The position numbers were made by a program, and so were the translations under genes. A stretch of 64,000 bases of DNA from Aurantibrevibacter litoralis. GTDB lineage: Bacteria; Bacteroidota; Bacteroidia; Flavobacteriales; Flavobacteriaceae. The stretch spans positions 62,001 to 126,000 of the forward strand of contig NZ_JAYEEQ010000002.1 of the NCBI RefSeq assembly GCF_034651555.1, read 5' to 3'. A model generated the notes under the pieces. The model saw nothing but the letters and a program-made list of their open reading frames with translations, had not been told where the DNA came from and made no database searches. Shown here in pieces: positions 43,350 to 52,002 of this stretch; within the stretch, counting starts at the first letter, position 1; every line of letters starts with the position of its first letter.

Positions 43350-43574
43350 TTACTGTTTTTTAGGGGGTAGGGCAAATGCGATGGCATCGTGTTCAAAGTG
43401 ATTTCGGTGCGATCCATCACAGAATGGTTTGTTCTTAGAAAATCCGCAACGGCAAAGCCCTAATTTGTCTCTACCCCCCAAATCGTAAAGGTTTCCGTCT
43501 TTATCTTTTATTTCAAAATCGCCCTCTATTATGAGAGAACCGTTATTGTTTACTGTGATCTTTGTAGTAGCCAT
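43350..43574 (-). CDS. CDGSH iron-sulfur domain protein (mitoNEET-like)
   Basis: A 74-residue protein with the exact 2Fe-2S ligand pattern C-x-C-x2-S-x3-P-x-C-D-G-S-H (CRCGFSKNKPFCDGSH, about residues 41-56), giving three Cys and one His ligands. Such proteins bind a redox-active, labile cluster and are found free-standing in many bacteria; the role here is unknown. Single gene. Confidence 0.93.
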   Translation of the reverse strand: MATTKITVNNNGSLIIEGDFEIKDKDGNLYDLGGRDKLGLCRCGFSKNKPFCDGSHRNHFEHDAIAFALPPKKQ

Positions 43575-43698
43575 TTTTTTTTAGTTTAAGAATGCTAATT
43601 TACACTTTTTGCTTTAAAGCCCAGCACCTGCCCGATCTAAATTATCGATAATACCAATACCATATGACCCATTCTTCGTCCATAGCACAATCTACTTA

Positions 43699-44142
43699 TC
43701 ACCGCCCTGTAGGCAGCATATTCCGAATGGCACTAATCTTCCATCGGTCTTGCATGCGCACCGCAATAAAAGTACTCCACATACGACGCTCTGCACCATT
43801 GGTTTGTGTAATCACGTACAGGGCATCGATGAGGCTGGTGGTTGCACTTAAAAATCGTATTTTCTCCACTATAAGACTTCGACTACCGGGATTTGTACTG
43901 GTACTTTGTTGCATCCCAGAAAGTGCAGCGGATAGACCTATGCGCCATTCCCCACTAGAAACCAATTGATCTATATCTTCCGTAAGAATGGATTTTAGAA
44001 GCACCGAATCCTGTTGTTCCCGCGCCAAGGCATAAGTTTCTATGAGTTGATACAAAGCTTGGGTGTCGGCATCATTTTTTGGCATGTCTTGGGCAGTTGC
44101 ACCGCTAGAAATAATAAAAAAGAAAATAAGAAAATCTTTCAT
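43699..44142 (-). CDS. Exported NTF2-like (SnoaL/DUF4440) protein
   Basis: A 147-residue protein with a signal peptide (DFLIFFFIISSGATAQ) and a cone-shaped NTF2-like fold suggested by the pattern LIETYALAREQQDSVLLKSILTEDIDQ, then SLIVEKIRFL and DRWKISAIRNM. Such proteins are binding or catalytic scaffolds with many functions; none can be assigned. The conserved ending WKISAIRNMLP is typical. Confidence 0.78.
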   Translation of the reverse strand: MKDFLIFFFIISSGATAQDMPKNDADTQALYQLIETYALAREQQDSVLLKSILTEDIDQLVSSGEWRIGLSAALSGMQQSTSTNPGSRSLIVEKIRFLSATTSLIDALYVITQTNGAERRMWSTFIAVRMQDRWKISAIRNMLPTGR

Positions 44143-44300
44143 TTACAGAAAATTATAGACGTCTTTGGTGACACCCCTTAGGACTAAAAATAAGCAAATT
44201 TTAGGTCTTTTAAACTACGGCCTCTGTTTTTTAGCCAAAGTTCCTTTCAAGATATTCGGCAGTTTTTTTCGTAAAAATCACCAATACCCCATGGTTAAAA

Positions 44301-44912
44301 TTAGTTCCGGTTTTTATAGATATTGGGTAGCGTTATCCCAAATTTAACGGCCAATAGTCGAATACTGATTATAATTGCAATGCCTGCAACATAGGCATAG
44401 TTGGCATCAAAGGGAAGGTGTCTTAGCAAAAAATACCCCACACCACCTAGGATGCATGCTATGGCATAAATTTCCTTTCTAAAAAGAACAGGGATTTCAT
44501 TGCACAATATATCGCGGATTACTCCACCAAAACAGGCAGTAATGGCGCCTAAGGCGATGCACATCGCAGGTAATAATCCTGCCGCCAATCCCTTTTCGAT
44601 ACCCACCATGGTATAAAGTCCAATCCCGATAGTATCAAACAAAAACAAAGAAGTTCTTAAATAGGCTACTTTTTCTCGAAATACTATGGCAAAAATAACA
44701 GCACACAGAATTACAATCATGTAAGTTATTTCTGTTAACCACAGCACCGGTGTATTTCCCAATAAAATATCCCGCAAGGTGCCGCCCCCTACGGCTGTTA
44801 CAAAAGCGATACTATAGATCCCGAAAAGATCTAATCTTTTATCCATGGCCACCAAAACCCCCGATATCGCAAAAGCAATGGTTCCTAAAATATCTACAAT
44901 AAAATAGAACAT
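44301..44912 (-). CDS. TRIC cation channel family protein (YicG/UPF0126)
   Basis: A 203-residue membrane protein with seven hydrophobic segments made of two repeated halves, each with the TRIC signature: AVGGGTLRDILLGNTPV near residue 40 and CFGGVIRDILCNEIPV near 128. Prokaryotic TRIC proteins form K+-permeable trimers. Its ATG lies 1 nt after the RDD stop, so the two are probably one transcript. Confidence 0.9.
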   Translation of the reverse strand: MFYFIVDILGTIAFAISGVLVAMDKRLDLFGIYSIAFVTAVGGGTLRDILLGNTPVLWLTEITYMIVILCAVIFAIVFREKVAYLRTSLFLFDTIGIGLYTMVGIEKGLAAGLLPAMCIALGAITACFGGVIRDILCNEIPVLFRKEIYAIACILGGVGYFLLRHLPFDANYAYVAGIAIIISIRLLAVKFGITLPNIYKNRN

Positions 44913-44913
44913 C

Positions 44914-45639
44914 TTACATTTTCTGAGTGTAAAAATTATAGTCTTTAAGGACGGTATCTAAATAAGGTACATCAAACAAATCCGAATTGGTATTGAGCAA
45001 ACTTTCTACTTTAACTCTTAACATTTTCAATGTTTTGTAGTCATTAGTACTTTTGGCGATATGGTAGGTTTCCTTTATCAATCGGACATCCTTATCGGTA
45101 AGTTCGGTTACATTGGAAAACACTGGAATATAATTTTCTTGCACCTCTTCTAAAATGGTATGGGAAATGGTGGTATTTTGTTTGGTGCTTATAACTACTG
45201 TTCCGGCAGCCGCATCGCCCAAGCGCTGTCTTTTTTCTGAAAAAAGGATTGATAATAAACCTATAGAACCTATAAAAAGCCAAATATCAACAAGGCGCAA
45301 CATCCATCTTACCAAATAATTAGACCAATGTACCGGCGAGCCATCTAACCGAACCACCCGCATCTTTAAGAGCATTTTACCTACGGTACGCCCGTTAAAA
45401 AAACTATGCATGAGCAAACTGTAACACATTGCCGGTAAAAAAATTAGGGCTTGCAACCCGCGTTGTGTCCAATGATCATCAAAAACAACACCTAGAGCAG
45501 TTCCCAGCACATTTACTAGAACCGCATAGAGGTACAACATAAAAGCATCTATAAAAAAGGCTACAATCCGCTCCCCAATACTCACAATTTTATAATCTAA
45601 ATGTACATTTTGCGTTGTATTAATTTGAAGAACAGACAT
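44914..45639 (-). CDS. RDD family membrane protein
   Basis: A 241-residue protein with an RDD domain: SIGERIVAFFIDAFMLYLYAV, a GRTVGKMLLKMRVVRLDGSPV loop and LVDIWLFIGSIGLLSILFSEKRQRLGDAAAGTVVI, with a soluble C-terminal tail. RDD proteins often sit with SpoIIM/DUF4129/MoxR/DUF58 modules, exactly as here; the SpoIIM-like gene diverges from it across only 37 nt. Some RDD proteins act in Na+ transport; function here is unknown. Confidence 0.85.
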   Translation of the reverse strand: MSVLQINTTQNVHLDYKIVSIGERIVAFFIDAFMLYLYAVLVNVLGTALGVVFDDHWTQRGLQALIFLPAMCYSLLMHSFFNGRTVGKMLLKMRVVRLDGSPVHWSNYLVRWMLRLVDIWLFIGSIGLLSILFSEKRQRLGDAAAGTVVISTKQNTTISHTILEEVQENYIPVFSNVTELTDKDVRLIKETYHIAKSTNDYKTLKMLRVKVESLLNTNSDLFDVPYLDTVLKDYNFYTQKM

Positions 45640-45664
45640 AGGAATACTATTTTTATTTTTGCCT

Positions 45665-45672
45665 TAAATTTG
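45665..45672 (+). promoter_or_regulatory. Candidate -7 element abutting the SpoIIM-like gene
   Basis: TAAATTTG, a perfect TAnnTTTG match, ends 4 nt before the ATG at 45677, within a 37-nt divergent intergenic region; implies a leaderless mRNA if used. A second match, TATTTTTG, is at 45654-45661. Confidence 0.4.
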
Positions 45673-45676
45673 TACT

Positions 45677-46660
45677 ATGCGTGAGGCCGCTTTTGTGAAG
45701 CAAAATAAGGAAAAATGGATCGCATTTGAAAAAGCCATCCATTTTAATTCCAACATCTCCCCCGATGAATTGGCCAATGGATACATTCAGCTCACCAATG
45801 ACTTGGCTTACGCCCAAACCTATTACGCAGAAAGTAAAACCCTATTGTACCTTAATTCGCTAACGGCTAAGGTGCATCAAAAAATATATAAGAATAAAAA
45901 GGAATCTGGAAATAGGATTGTTGAGTTTTGGCTTAGTGAATTTCCATTGTTTTTTGGATCGCATTTAAAAACCTTGGGGGTAGCCTTTTTAATTTTTGCT
46001 GTAGCTACAGGCATAGGCTGCCTTTCTGCCTTACATGACGCCTCTTTTGTTCGGTTAATTTTGGGCGATGCGTACGTAAATGAAACCCTGAATAATATTG
46101 AAAACGGAAATCCCACAGCCATTTATAACAGTGGAAGCGAAATAGGTACTTTTTTGGGGATAACCATCAATAATATCCGCGTTGCCTTTTTAGCCTTTGC
46201 TTTTGGCGTAATTACCAGTATAGGCACTGCTTATATTCTATTTAGTAATGGTGTAATGCTAGGTGCCTTTAGTACTTTTTTCTATACTAAAGGCGTATTT
46301 TTTGAAGCCAATAAGCAAATTTGGCTCCACGGAACCATTGAAATTTCCGTAATTATTGTAGCGGGCTGTGCAGGCCTCATTATGGGCAATAGCATCTTGT
46401 TCCCAAAAACCTACACACGCCGATTATCCTTTATGAAAGGCGCAAAAGACGGACTAAAAGTTGTGGTAAGTACCATTCCTTTTTTTATCATTGCGGGGTT
46501 TATAGAAGGTTTTATTACCCGATATTCCGAAATGCCAGCTTGGCTTGCCTTTTTAATCATTGGAAGCTCGTTGGTGCTTGTTTTATTTTATTATGTTATA
46601 TTTCCAACCTTAGTACCAAAAATCAATGAAAAATACGGCTCAGAAGTACATCGAACTTAA
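45677..46660 (+). CDS. SpoIIM-like (DUF95) membrane protein
   Basis: A 327-residue protein with an N-terminal soluble helical segment (about 1-95) and some six membrane helices, with the SpoIIM/DUF95 pattern NNIRVAFLAFAFGV and LHGTIEISVIIVAGCAGLIMG. In non-sporulating bacteria these proteins occur in the RDD-SpoIIM-DUF4129-MoxR-DUF58 module, first gene here of a six-gene run on the plus strand. Function is unknown. The next gene starts 35 nt before its stop. Confidence 0.87.
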   Translation: MREAAFVKQNKEKWIAFEKAIHFNSNISPDELANGYIQLTNDLAYAQTYYAESKTLLYLNSLTAKVHQKIYKNKKESGNRIVEFWLSEFPLFFGSHLKTLGVAFLIFAVATGIGCLSALHDASFVRLILGDAYVNETLNNIENGNPTAIYNSGSEIGTFLGITINNIRVAFLAFAFGVITSIGTAYILFSNGVMLGAFSTFFYTKGVFFEANKQIWLHGTIEISVIIVAGCAGLIMGNSILFPKTYTRRLSFMKGAKDGLKVVVSTIPFFIIAGFIEGFITRYSEMPAWLAFLIIGSSLVLVLFYYVIFPTLVPKINEKYGSEVHRT

Positions 46661-47573
46661 AGTGAATCGGGACTTTGGTGATATCATCACCACTTATTTC
46701 GAATTTCTAAAGCAGAACCTTAAAAATTTCACCAATGTATTCTTAAATTACAACGGTATTTTTTTGATAGGACTCTTGGTCGTAAGCTACCTCTTGGTAT
46801 CTGGAGTTCTTGGTCTTATTGGTCATTATGACTTTGGACAAGATTTTAGTACGATGTCCGGTGGAGAAGAGGCGTATTATATTTACTTGGTAGTAGGTGG
46901 CATCCTTCTTGTTATTATTTTTATGATTGTAGCACTACTTAATTACAGTTTGGCGGCTGCCTACATGATACAATATGAAACCCTACAAGGAAATCATTTT
47001 GATAAACGCCAAGTATGGAATTTCTTTACGCGAAAAATAGGGTCTATATTTCTATTTATTGTATTGTTGATTGGCATCTATATGGCGGTTTCTATAGTCG
47101 GAATCATTTTGGCTATAATACCATTGGTAGGTGTTTTTGCCTATTATATCCTTTTATTTTTTGTGTTGGCTTGGTTCGGCGTGTCCTTCTTCTGTTTGCT
47201 TAATGAAAATAAAGGGGTCTCCGAAGCTTTTGGTGAAGGCTGGAATTTGGTAACTAAAAATTTTTGGAAATCTGTAGGGGTTAACTTCGTATTGGGACTT
47301 CTTAATGGCATTCTCTTTTTTATTGTCTTAATTATCCCGGGAATTCTTTTGGGTGTGTATACCTTTCATGTGGTAGAGAATGATGTAGATGTATCGTCGG
47401 GAATGGTACCTACCATAGTTTATACGCTGGGTACCTGTATGGTGCTACTTATTTCTATGTATTCTCAATGTCTTTCTCAATTTGTAAATGGAATTTTATA
47501 CTACAGCCTACACGAAAAATTGTATAACACCCATGCACGAAGTAAGATAGATCAAATCGGAAACCTAGAATAG
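46626..47573 (+). CDS. Multi-pass membrane protein of the MoxR module
   Basis: A 315-residue protein with about six hydrophobic segments (for example IFLIGLLVVSYLLVSGVLG, YYIYLVVGGILLVIIFMIVALL, IGSIFLFIVLLIGIYMAVSI). A soluble start KVNRDFGDIITTYFEFLKQNLKNF is shared with Bacteroidota homologues in this position. Segments such as NKGVSEAFGEGWNLVTKNFWKS recall DUF975/glycerophosphoryl diesterase-type membrane domains, but I do not assign a family. The stop TAG overlaps the GTG start of the next gene by one base. Confidence 0.78.
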   Translation: MKNTAQKYIELKVNRDFGDIITTYFEFLKQNLKNFTNVFLNYNGIFLIGLLVVSYLLVSGVLGLIGHYDFGQDFSTMSGGEEAYYIYLVVGGILLVIIFMIVALLNYSLAAAYMIQYETLQGNHFDKRQVWNFFTRKIGSIFLFIVLLIGIYMAVSIVGIILAIIPLVGVFAYYILLFFVLAWFGVSFFCLLNENKGVSEAFGEGWNLVTKNFWKSVGVNFVLGLLNGILFFIVLIIPGILLGVYTFHVVENDVDVSSGMVPTIVYTLGTCMVLLISMYSQCLSQFVNGILYYSLHEKLYNTHARSKIDQIGNLE

Positions 47574-48298
47574 TGAAACAAATTGCATTCCTCGCTTTTA
47601 TTTTTAGTACGGTTACTATTGGATTTTGCCAAGAAATAAAAGACACTGTCGTTTTAAAAGAAGATCGTACCGCAATTCAGGAATTACGAGCTTTTGATAC
47701 AGATTTTGACAAAAAATACACCGACGGTACTTTTAATTATGAGCGTAACGATGGAGAAGCAAAAAACGCCATAGCACAATTTATTGATTGGGTTTTTAAG
47801 GGACTACAACGCGCATTTGGGATTACTATTTCGCCGGTATTAGCAAACGTACTGGAATATGTGGTATACCTACTACTTGGGCTATTGGCCCTGTATCTTT
47901 TGGTAAAATTTTTAATTGGCGAGCATTTTAATGCTCTATTTACAAAAAAAGCGACGCCCATAATGGATGTAATCCTTTCCGAAACGCACATCGAAAATTT
48001 AGATTTAGATACCCTAATTGCGGATGCTGTAACCCAACAGAATTATCGATTGGCCATACGGTATCAGTACTTAAAAACACTAAAGCTATTGTCTCAAAAA
48101 GAGCTTATTGCATGGCATTTTGAAAAAACAAATACAGATTACGAAAACGAAATTACCCAAACGGCTTTAAAACCTTTATTCAAGGAAGTCTCTTACCTCT
48201 ACGATTACATTTGGTATGGAGAACAAGAAATTGACGAAACCAAGTACCAAACGGCACAATTGCGTTTTGTTGCACTTAAAAACAATTTACCTCATTAA
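47573..48298 (+). CDS. DUF4129 domain protein
   Basis: A 241-residue protein starting at GTG (TAGTG overlap with the previous stop). It has a signal peptide, a periplasmic segment of about 70 residues, one membrane helix (YVVYLLLGLLALYLLVKFLI) and a cytoplasmic DUF4129-type domain with the YRLAIRYQYLKTLKLLSQ motif and the conserved Trp in LIAWHFEKTNTDY. The type is common in MoxR/DUF58 modules. Two nt separate it from the DUF4350 gene. Confidence 0.82.
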   Translation: MKQIAFLAFIFSTVTIGFCQEIKDTVVLKEDRTAIQELRAFDTDFDKKYTDGTFNYERNDGEAKNAIAQFIDWVFKGLQRAFGITISPVLANVLEYVVYLLLGLLALYLLVKFLIGEHFNALFTKKATPIMDVILSETHIENLDLDTLIADAVTQQNYRLAIRYQYLKTLKLLSQKELIAWHFEKTNTDYENEITQTALKPLFKEVSYLYDYIWYGEQEIDETKYQTAQLRFVALKNNLPH

Positions 48299-48300
48299 AC

Positions 48301-49551
48301 GTGGATAGACGATCAAAAATCATTATAGGGATTTTTACGTTGGTGCTGTTTGGTATTATGATTACCGAGGTGGTACGACCCAAACCTATTAATTGGAAAC
48401 CGTCGTACACCGCCACCGATAAGATTCCCTTTGGCTGCTTTGTGCTTTTTAACGAACTGTCTTCCCTATTCCCCAATACCACGGTTACCCGTGTAGACGA
48501 ATCGGTCTACATTACATTGCAAAAAATGGAGTCCAAGCAACGCAGCACATATTTGTGTATTAATGATAAAATTTCTTTTGATGATCAAGAGACCAAACAA
48601 CTGCTACACTATGTTGCTGAAGGCAACGACGTGTTTATTGCCGCTACGGATTTTGGATCGTACTTATCCGACACTCTAGGCCTAGCGGTCCAATCGCAGT
48701 ATCGTCTTGCTACCGATTCGGTAACGCTATCATTAACGAATCCCTCTTTTAAATCGATAAAACACACCTACTCCAAAGGACAAGATAAAACCCATTTTAC
48801 GAAACTAGACACCCTAAAATCGACTATTTTGGGGCATATTACCTTCGCAAAAGACCAAAACGATTTGCTATCTGGAAGGCCAAAAGAAATGGCAAGGGAA
48901 GTAAACTTTATAAGAACGACATTTGGAAAGGGTAATTTCTATTTAAATACCATGCCACAAGCCTATTCCAATTATTATTTGCTAAATGGAAATAAAGACT
49001 ATGTGGCACATTCCTTTTCCTATCTACAACATCGCTCTTTATATTGGGACAATTATAAAAAATCCGGCAGAATCGTAATTACTTCGCCCATGCGTTTTGT
49101 ACTTAGTCAGACTTCCTTAAAGTGGGCCTATTACCTCACTATTGTCACCCTTTTAGTGTTTGTTATTTTTAAAAGTAAACGGGAGCAGCGTATTATTCCA
49201 GTACGCTTACCCCTAGAAAATTCTTCTGTAGCCTTTGCCAAAACAGTGGGTAACTTGTATTATCAGCATAAAGACTACTCAGATCTTATCCAAAAAAAAA
49301 CGAACTATTTTCTAGAATTTATTAGAAGTACCTATACTATTGACACCCATAGCATCTCAGAAAAAACGGTTCAGGATTTGGCTGCAAAATCGGGGAAGTC
49401 TACCGCAGAAACCAAAAATCTTATCGACTTTATAGTGCATTTAAAATTTAAGAAAAATCATTCGGTAGAAGACCTCATAGCCCTCAACAAAAAAATAACT
49501 TCATTTAAACAATACAATGAACACACAGGAAAATACACCGCTAGAATTTAG
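48301..49551 (+). CDS. DUF4350 domain protein
   Basis: A 416-residue protein beginning with a GTG start and an N-terminal membrane helix (IIIGIFTLVLFGIMITEVV), a periplasmic DUF4350 region (GCFVLFNELSSLFP to FVAEGNDVFIA-type core, about 40-220), a second helix (WAYYLTIVTLLVFVIF) and a cytoplasmic helical tail. DUF4350 resembles a glutamine-amidotransferase-like Rossmann fold without an evident catalytic set. It overlaps the MoxR start by 35 nt. Confidence 0.82.
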   Translation: MDRRSKIIIGIFTLVLFGIMITEVVRPKPINWKPSYTATDKIPFGCFVLFNELSSLFPNTTVTRVDESVYITLQKMESKQRSTYLCINDKISFDDQETKQLLHYVAEGNDVFIAATDFGSYLSDTLGLAVQSQYRLATDSVTLSLTNPSFKSIKHTYSKGQDKTHFTKLDTLKSTILGHITFAKDQNDLLSGRPKEMAREVNFIRTTFGKGNFYLNTMPQAYSNYYLLNGNKDYVAHSFSYLQHRSLYWDNYKKSGRIVITSPMRFVLSQTSLKWAYYLTIVTLLVFVIFKSKREQRIIPVRLPLENSSVAFAKTVGNLYYQHKDYSDLIQKKTNYFLEFIRSTYTIDTHSISEKTVQDLAAKSGKSTAETKNLIDFIVHLKFKKNHSVEDLIALNKKITSFKQYNEHTGKYTARI

Positions 49552-50509
49552 TAATAGAATTGATTTAAATCAGCTCCAACATGCTGTAGCTCAGATAAAA
49601 AAAGAACTGGGAAAGGTCATTATAGGACAGACCGAAATGATAGAATTGCTCATTATTTCTATTCTCGCCAACGGACATTCCCTGATAGAAGGGGTTCCCG
49701 GTGTGGCCAAAACGGTAACTGCCAAACTATTGGCAAAGACTATGGATGTTGCGTTTAGTCGTATTCAATTTACGCCCGATCTAATGCCAAGTGATATTTT
49801 GGGCACTTCTATATTCAATGTAAAAACGTCTGATTTCGAATTTAAAAAAGGCCCTATCTTTTCGAACATTATTCTTATTGATGAAATAAATCGTGCTCCG
49901 GCGAAAACCCAGGCAGCCTTGTTTGAAGCTATGGCAGAACGGCAGATCACTATAGATAGTGTAGAATATCCTATGCAACCTCCTTTTTTAGTTTTTGCTA
50001 CGCAAAACCCCATAGAACAAGAAGGAACGTATCGTCTGCCCGAAGCCCAATTAGACCGATTCCTCTTCAAAATTAAAGTCAACTACCCTACCCTAGAAGA
50101 AGAAGTCTCGATTTTGGAACGCAAGCATCAACAGAAGCATCAGGAAGATGAAACCCTTATTACTTCTGTGCTCTCTGCCTCACAAATTGCCGCTTATCAA
50201 AATACTATTAAAGAAATCATTATAGAACAACATCTTATGAAATACATTGCGGCTGTGGTACACCATACGCGGACCAATGCCAATCTGTATTTAGGAGCCT
50301 CCCCAAGAGCTTCTATTGCCATAATGGATGCAGCAAAGGCTTTGGCGGCCATTAACGGACGTGATTTTGTAACGCCCGATGATATTAAAAAAGTGGCAGG
50401 CGCCATTTTATCGCACCGTATTATCCTTACGCCCGAACGAGAAATGGAAGGATATACGACGGAAAAGGTAGTGCTTCAAATCCTAGAAACCATTGAAATC
50501 CCCAGGTAA
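49517..50509 (+). CDS. MoxR family AAA+ ATPase
   Basis: A 330-residue ATPase with Walker A GVPGVAKT at residues 59-66, Walker B ILIDEINRAP near 118, sensor 1 FATQNP near 159 and the MoxR signature EGTYRLPEAQLDRF near 169. MoxR ATPases act as chaperone-like activators of metal or cofactor insertion, usually with VWA/DUF58 partners. The DUF58 gene follows 34 nt downstream. Start ATG lies within the DUF4350 gene; the family starts close to RIDLNQL. Confidence 0.93.
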   Translation: MNTQENTPLEFSNRIDLNQLQHAVAQIKKELGKVIIGQTEMIELLIISILANGHSLIEGVPGVAKTVTAKLLAKTMDVAFSRIQFTPDLMPSDILGTSIFNVKTSDFEFKKGPIFSNIILIDEINRAPAKTQAALFEAMAERQITIDSVEYPMQPPFLVFATQNPIEQEGTYRLPEAQLDRFLFKIKVNYPTLEEEVSILERKHQQKHQEDETLITSVLSASQIAAYQNTIKEIIIEQHLMKYIAAVVHHTRTNANLYLGASPRASIAIMDAAKALAAINGRDFVTPDDIKKVAGAILSHRIILTPEREMEGYTTEKVVLQILETIEIPR

Positions 50510-50543
50510 TATAACGCTACACTAGTCTGTAAACCGAGATAGA

Positions 50544-51878
50544 ATGAATCGCTATTTTAAACCTATTTTTCTGGAACAACGGTTTTTTACGTTCTTAATA
50601 AGCCTTATCACCGGCTTTATTTTAGCTTACTTCTTTCCCAATATTCTTGGAGTTATACAGCTCTTATTTTTCCTTTTTTTAATTCTTTTAGGGGTAGATA
50701 TTCTTATGATTTTTATGTCAAAAGGTCGTGTTGATGCGCAACGTACAGTGCCCGACAAACTATCTAATGGCGATGTAAATACGATACACCTAAAGGTGGT
50801 AAACTCGTATTTATTTACGGTAGGTTTAAAAATAATAGACGAACTACCCCATCAATTTCAAAAACGCGATTTTGATATCCGAACCCAACTTTTAAAAGGA
50901 GCACAACAACAATTCACTTATACGCTAAGACCTACAGCTCGGGGCGTGTATTCTTTTGGGAGTCTTCATATTTATGTACGCTCTCCATTGTGTTTAGTAT
51001 CTCGCAGATACACCTTCGATACGGGTGCAGAAGTGCCGGTATATCCTTCGTTTTTACAGTTGCGAAAATATGATTTAATGGCTTTTACGAATCGTTTGCA
51101 TGAATACGGCTTAAAAAAAATTCGGCGTATAGGCCATACCATGGAATTTGAACAAATAAAAGAGTACGTACAGGGAGATGATATCCGAAACATCAATTGG
51201 AAAGCAACAGCTAAAAAAAACCTGCTGATGGTAAACCAGTTTCAGGATGAAAAATCGCAACCAATTTATTCCGTAATTGACAAAGGAAGAGTAATGAAAA
51301 TGCCTTTTGAGGGGCTTAGCCTACTAGATTACGCTATTAATGCTACCTTGGTAGTATCTAATATCGCACTAAAAAAACAAGATAAAGCGGGGATGTTTAC
51401 TTTTAGCAATGGCATAGAAAATTGGGTTGTGGCAGAACGTCGAAGCTCCCAAATGAACTTAATTTTAGAAACGCTGTACAACCTAAGCACCAATTTTACA
51501 GAATCAGATTTTAGCACCCTCTACATCGCAATAAAACGCAGCCTAAACCATAGAAGTTTATTACTACTCTACACCAATTTTGAGACAATGGACGCATTGC
51601 ATCGCCAACTCCCCTATCTTCAGCGTTTAGCCAAACACCATTTACTGGTAGTTATCTTTTTTGAAAATACGGAACTTACCCTATTTACGGAACAAAAAGC
51701 AACAACGGCGCAGCAAATATTTGAACAGACCATTGCGGAAAAATTCGTCTACGAAAAGAAACTCATTGTAAACGAACTACGCAAACACGGCATACAGACC
51801 ATACTCACTAAACCTGAAGATTTAACCATAAATACCATAAATAAATACTTGGAGATAAAAGCCAGGGGTTTGTTGTAG
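50544..51878 (+). CDS. DUF58 domain protein (MoxR partner)
   Basis: A 444-residue protein with two N-terminal membrane helices (LISLITGFILAYFFPNILG, IQLLFFLFLILLGVDILMIF), a beta-rich periplasmic-like domain and the DUF58 core signature EYVQGDDIRNINWKATAKK near residue 213, followed by a VWA-like C-terminal domain (YSVIDKGRVMKM). DUF58/VWA proteins are regular partners of MoxR. Last gene of the module; trkH follows after a 124-nt gap. Confidence 0.9.
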   Translation: MNRYFKPIFLEQRFFTFLISLITGFILAYFFPNILGVIQLLFFLFLILLGVDILMIFMSKGRVDAQRTVPDKLSNGDVNTIHLKVVNSYLFTVGLKIIDELPHQFQKRDFDIRTQLLKGAQQQFTYTLRPTARGVYSFGSLHIYVRSPLCLVSRRYTFDTGAEVPVYPSFLQLRKYDLMAFTNRLHEYGLKKIRRIGHTMEFEQIKEYVQGDDIRNINWKATAKKNLLMVNQFQDEKSQPIYSVIDKGRVMKMPFEGLSLLDYAINATLVVSNIALKKQDKAGMFTFSNGIENWVVAERRSSQMNLILETLYNLSTNFTESDFSTLYIAIKRSLNHRSLLLLYTNFETMDALHRQLPYLQRLAKHHLLVVIFFENTELTLFTEQKATTAQQIFEQTIAEKFVYEKKLIVNELRKHGIQTILTKPEDLTINTINKYLEIKARGLL

Positions 51879-52002
51879 CATTACATCACCCACTCATTTT
51901 AATACATTTTATTCTTTAAAAAACTCATGGTTTACACTTTTTTTGATTTTCTTTATACTCAATAATAGCCGAACCAAACTTACTTATTAAAACAAGGTAT
52001 CG

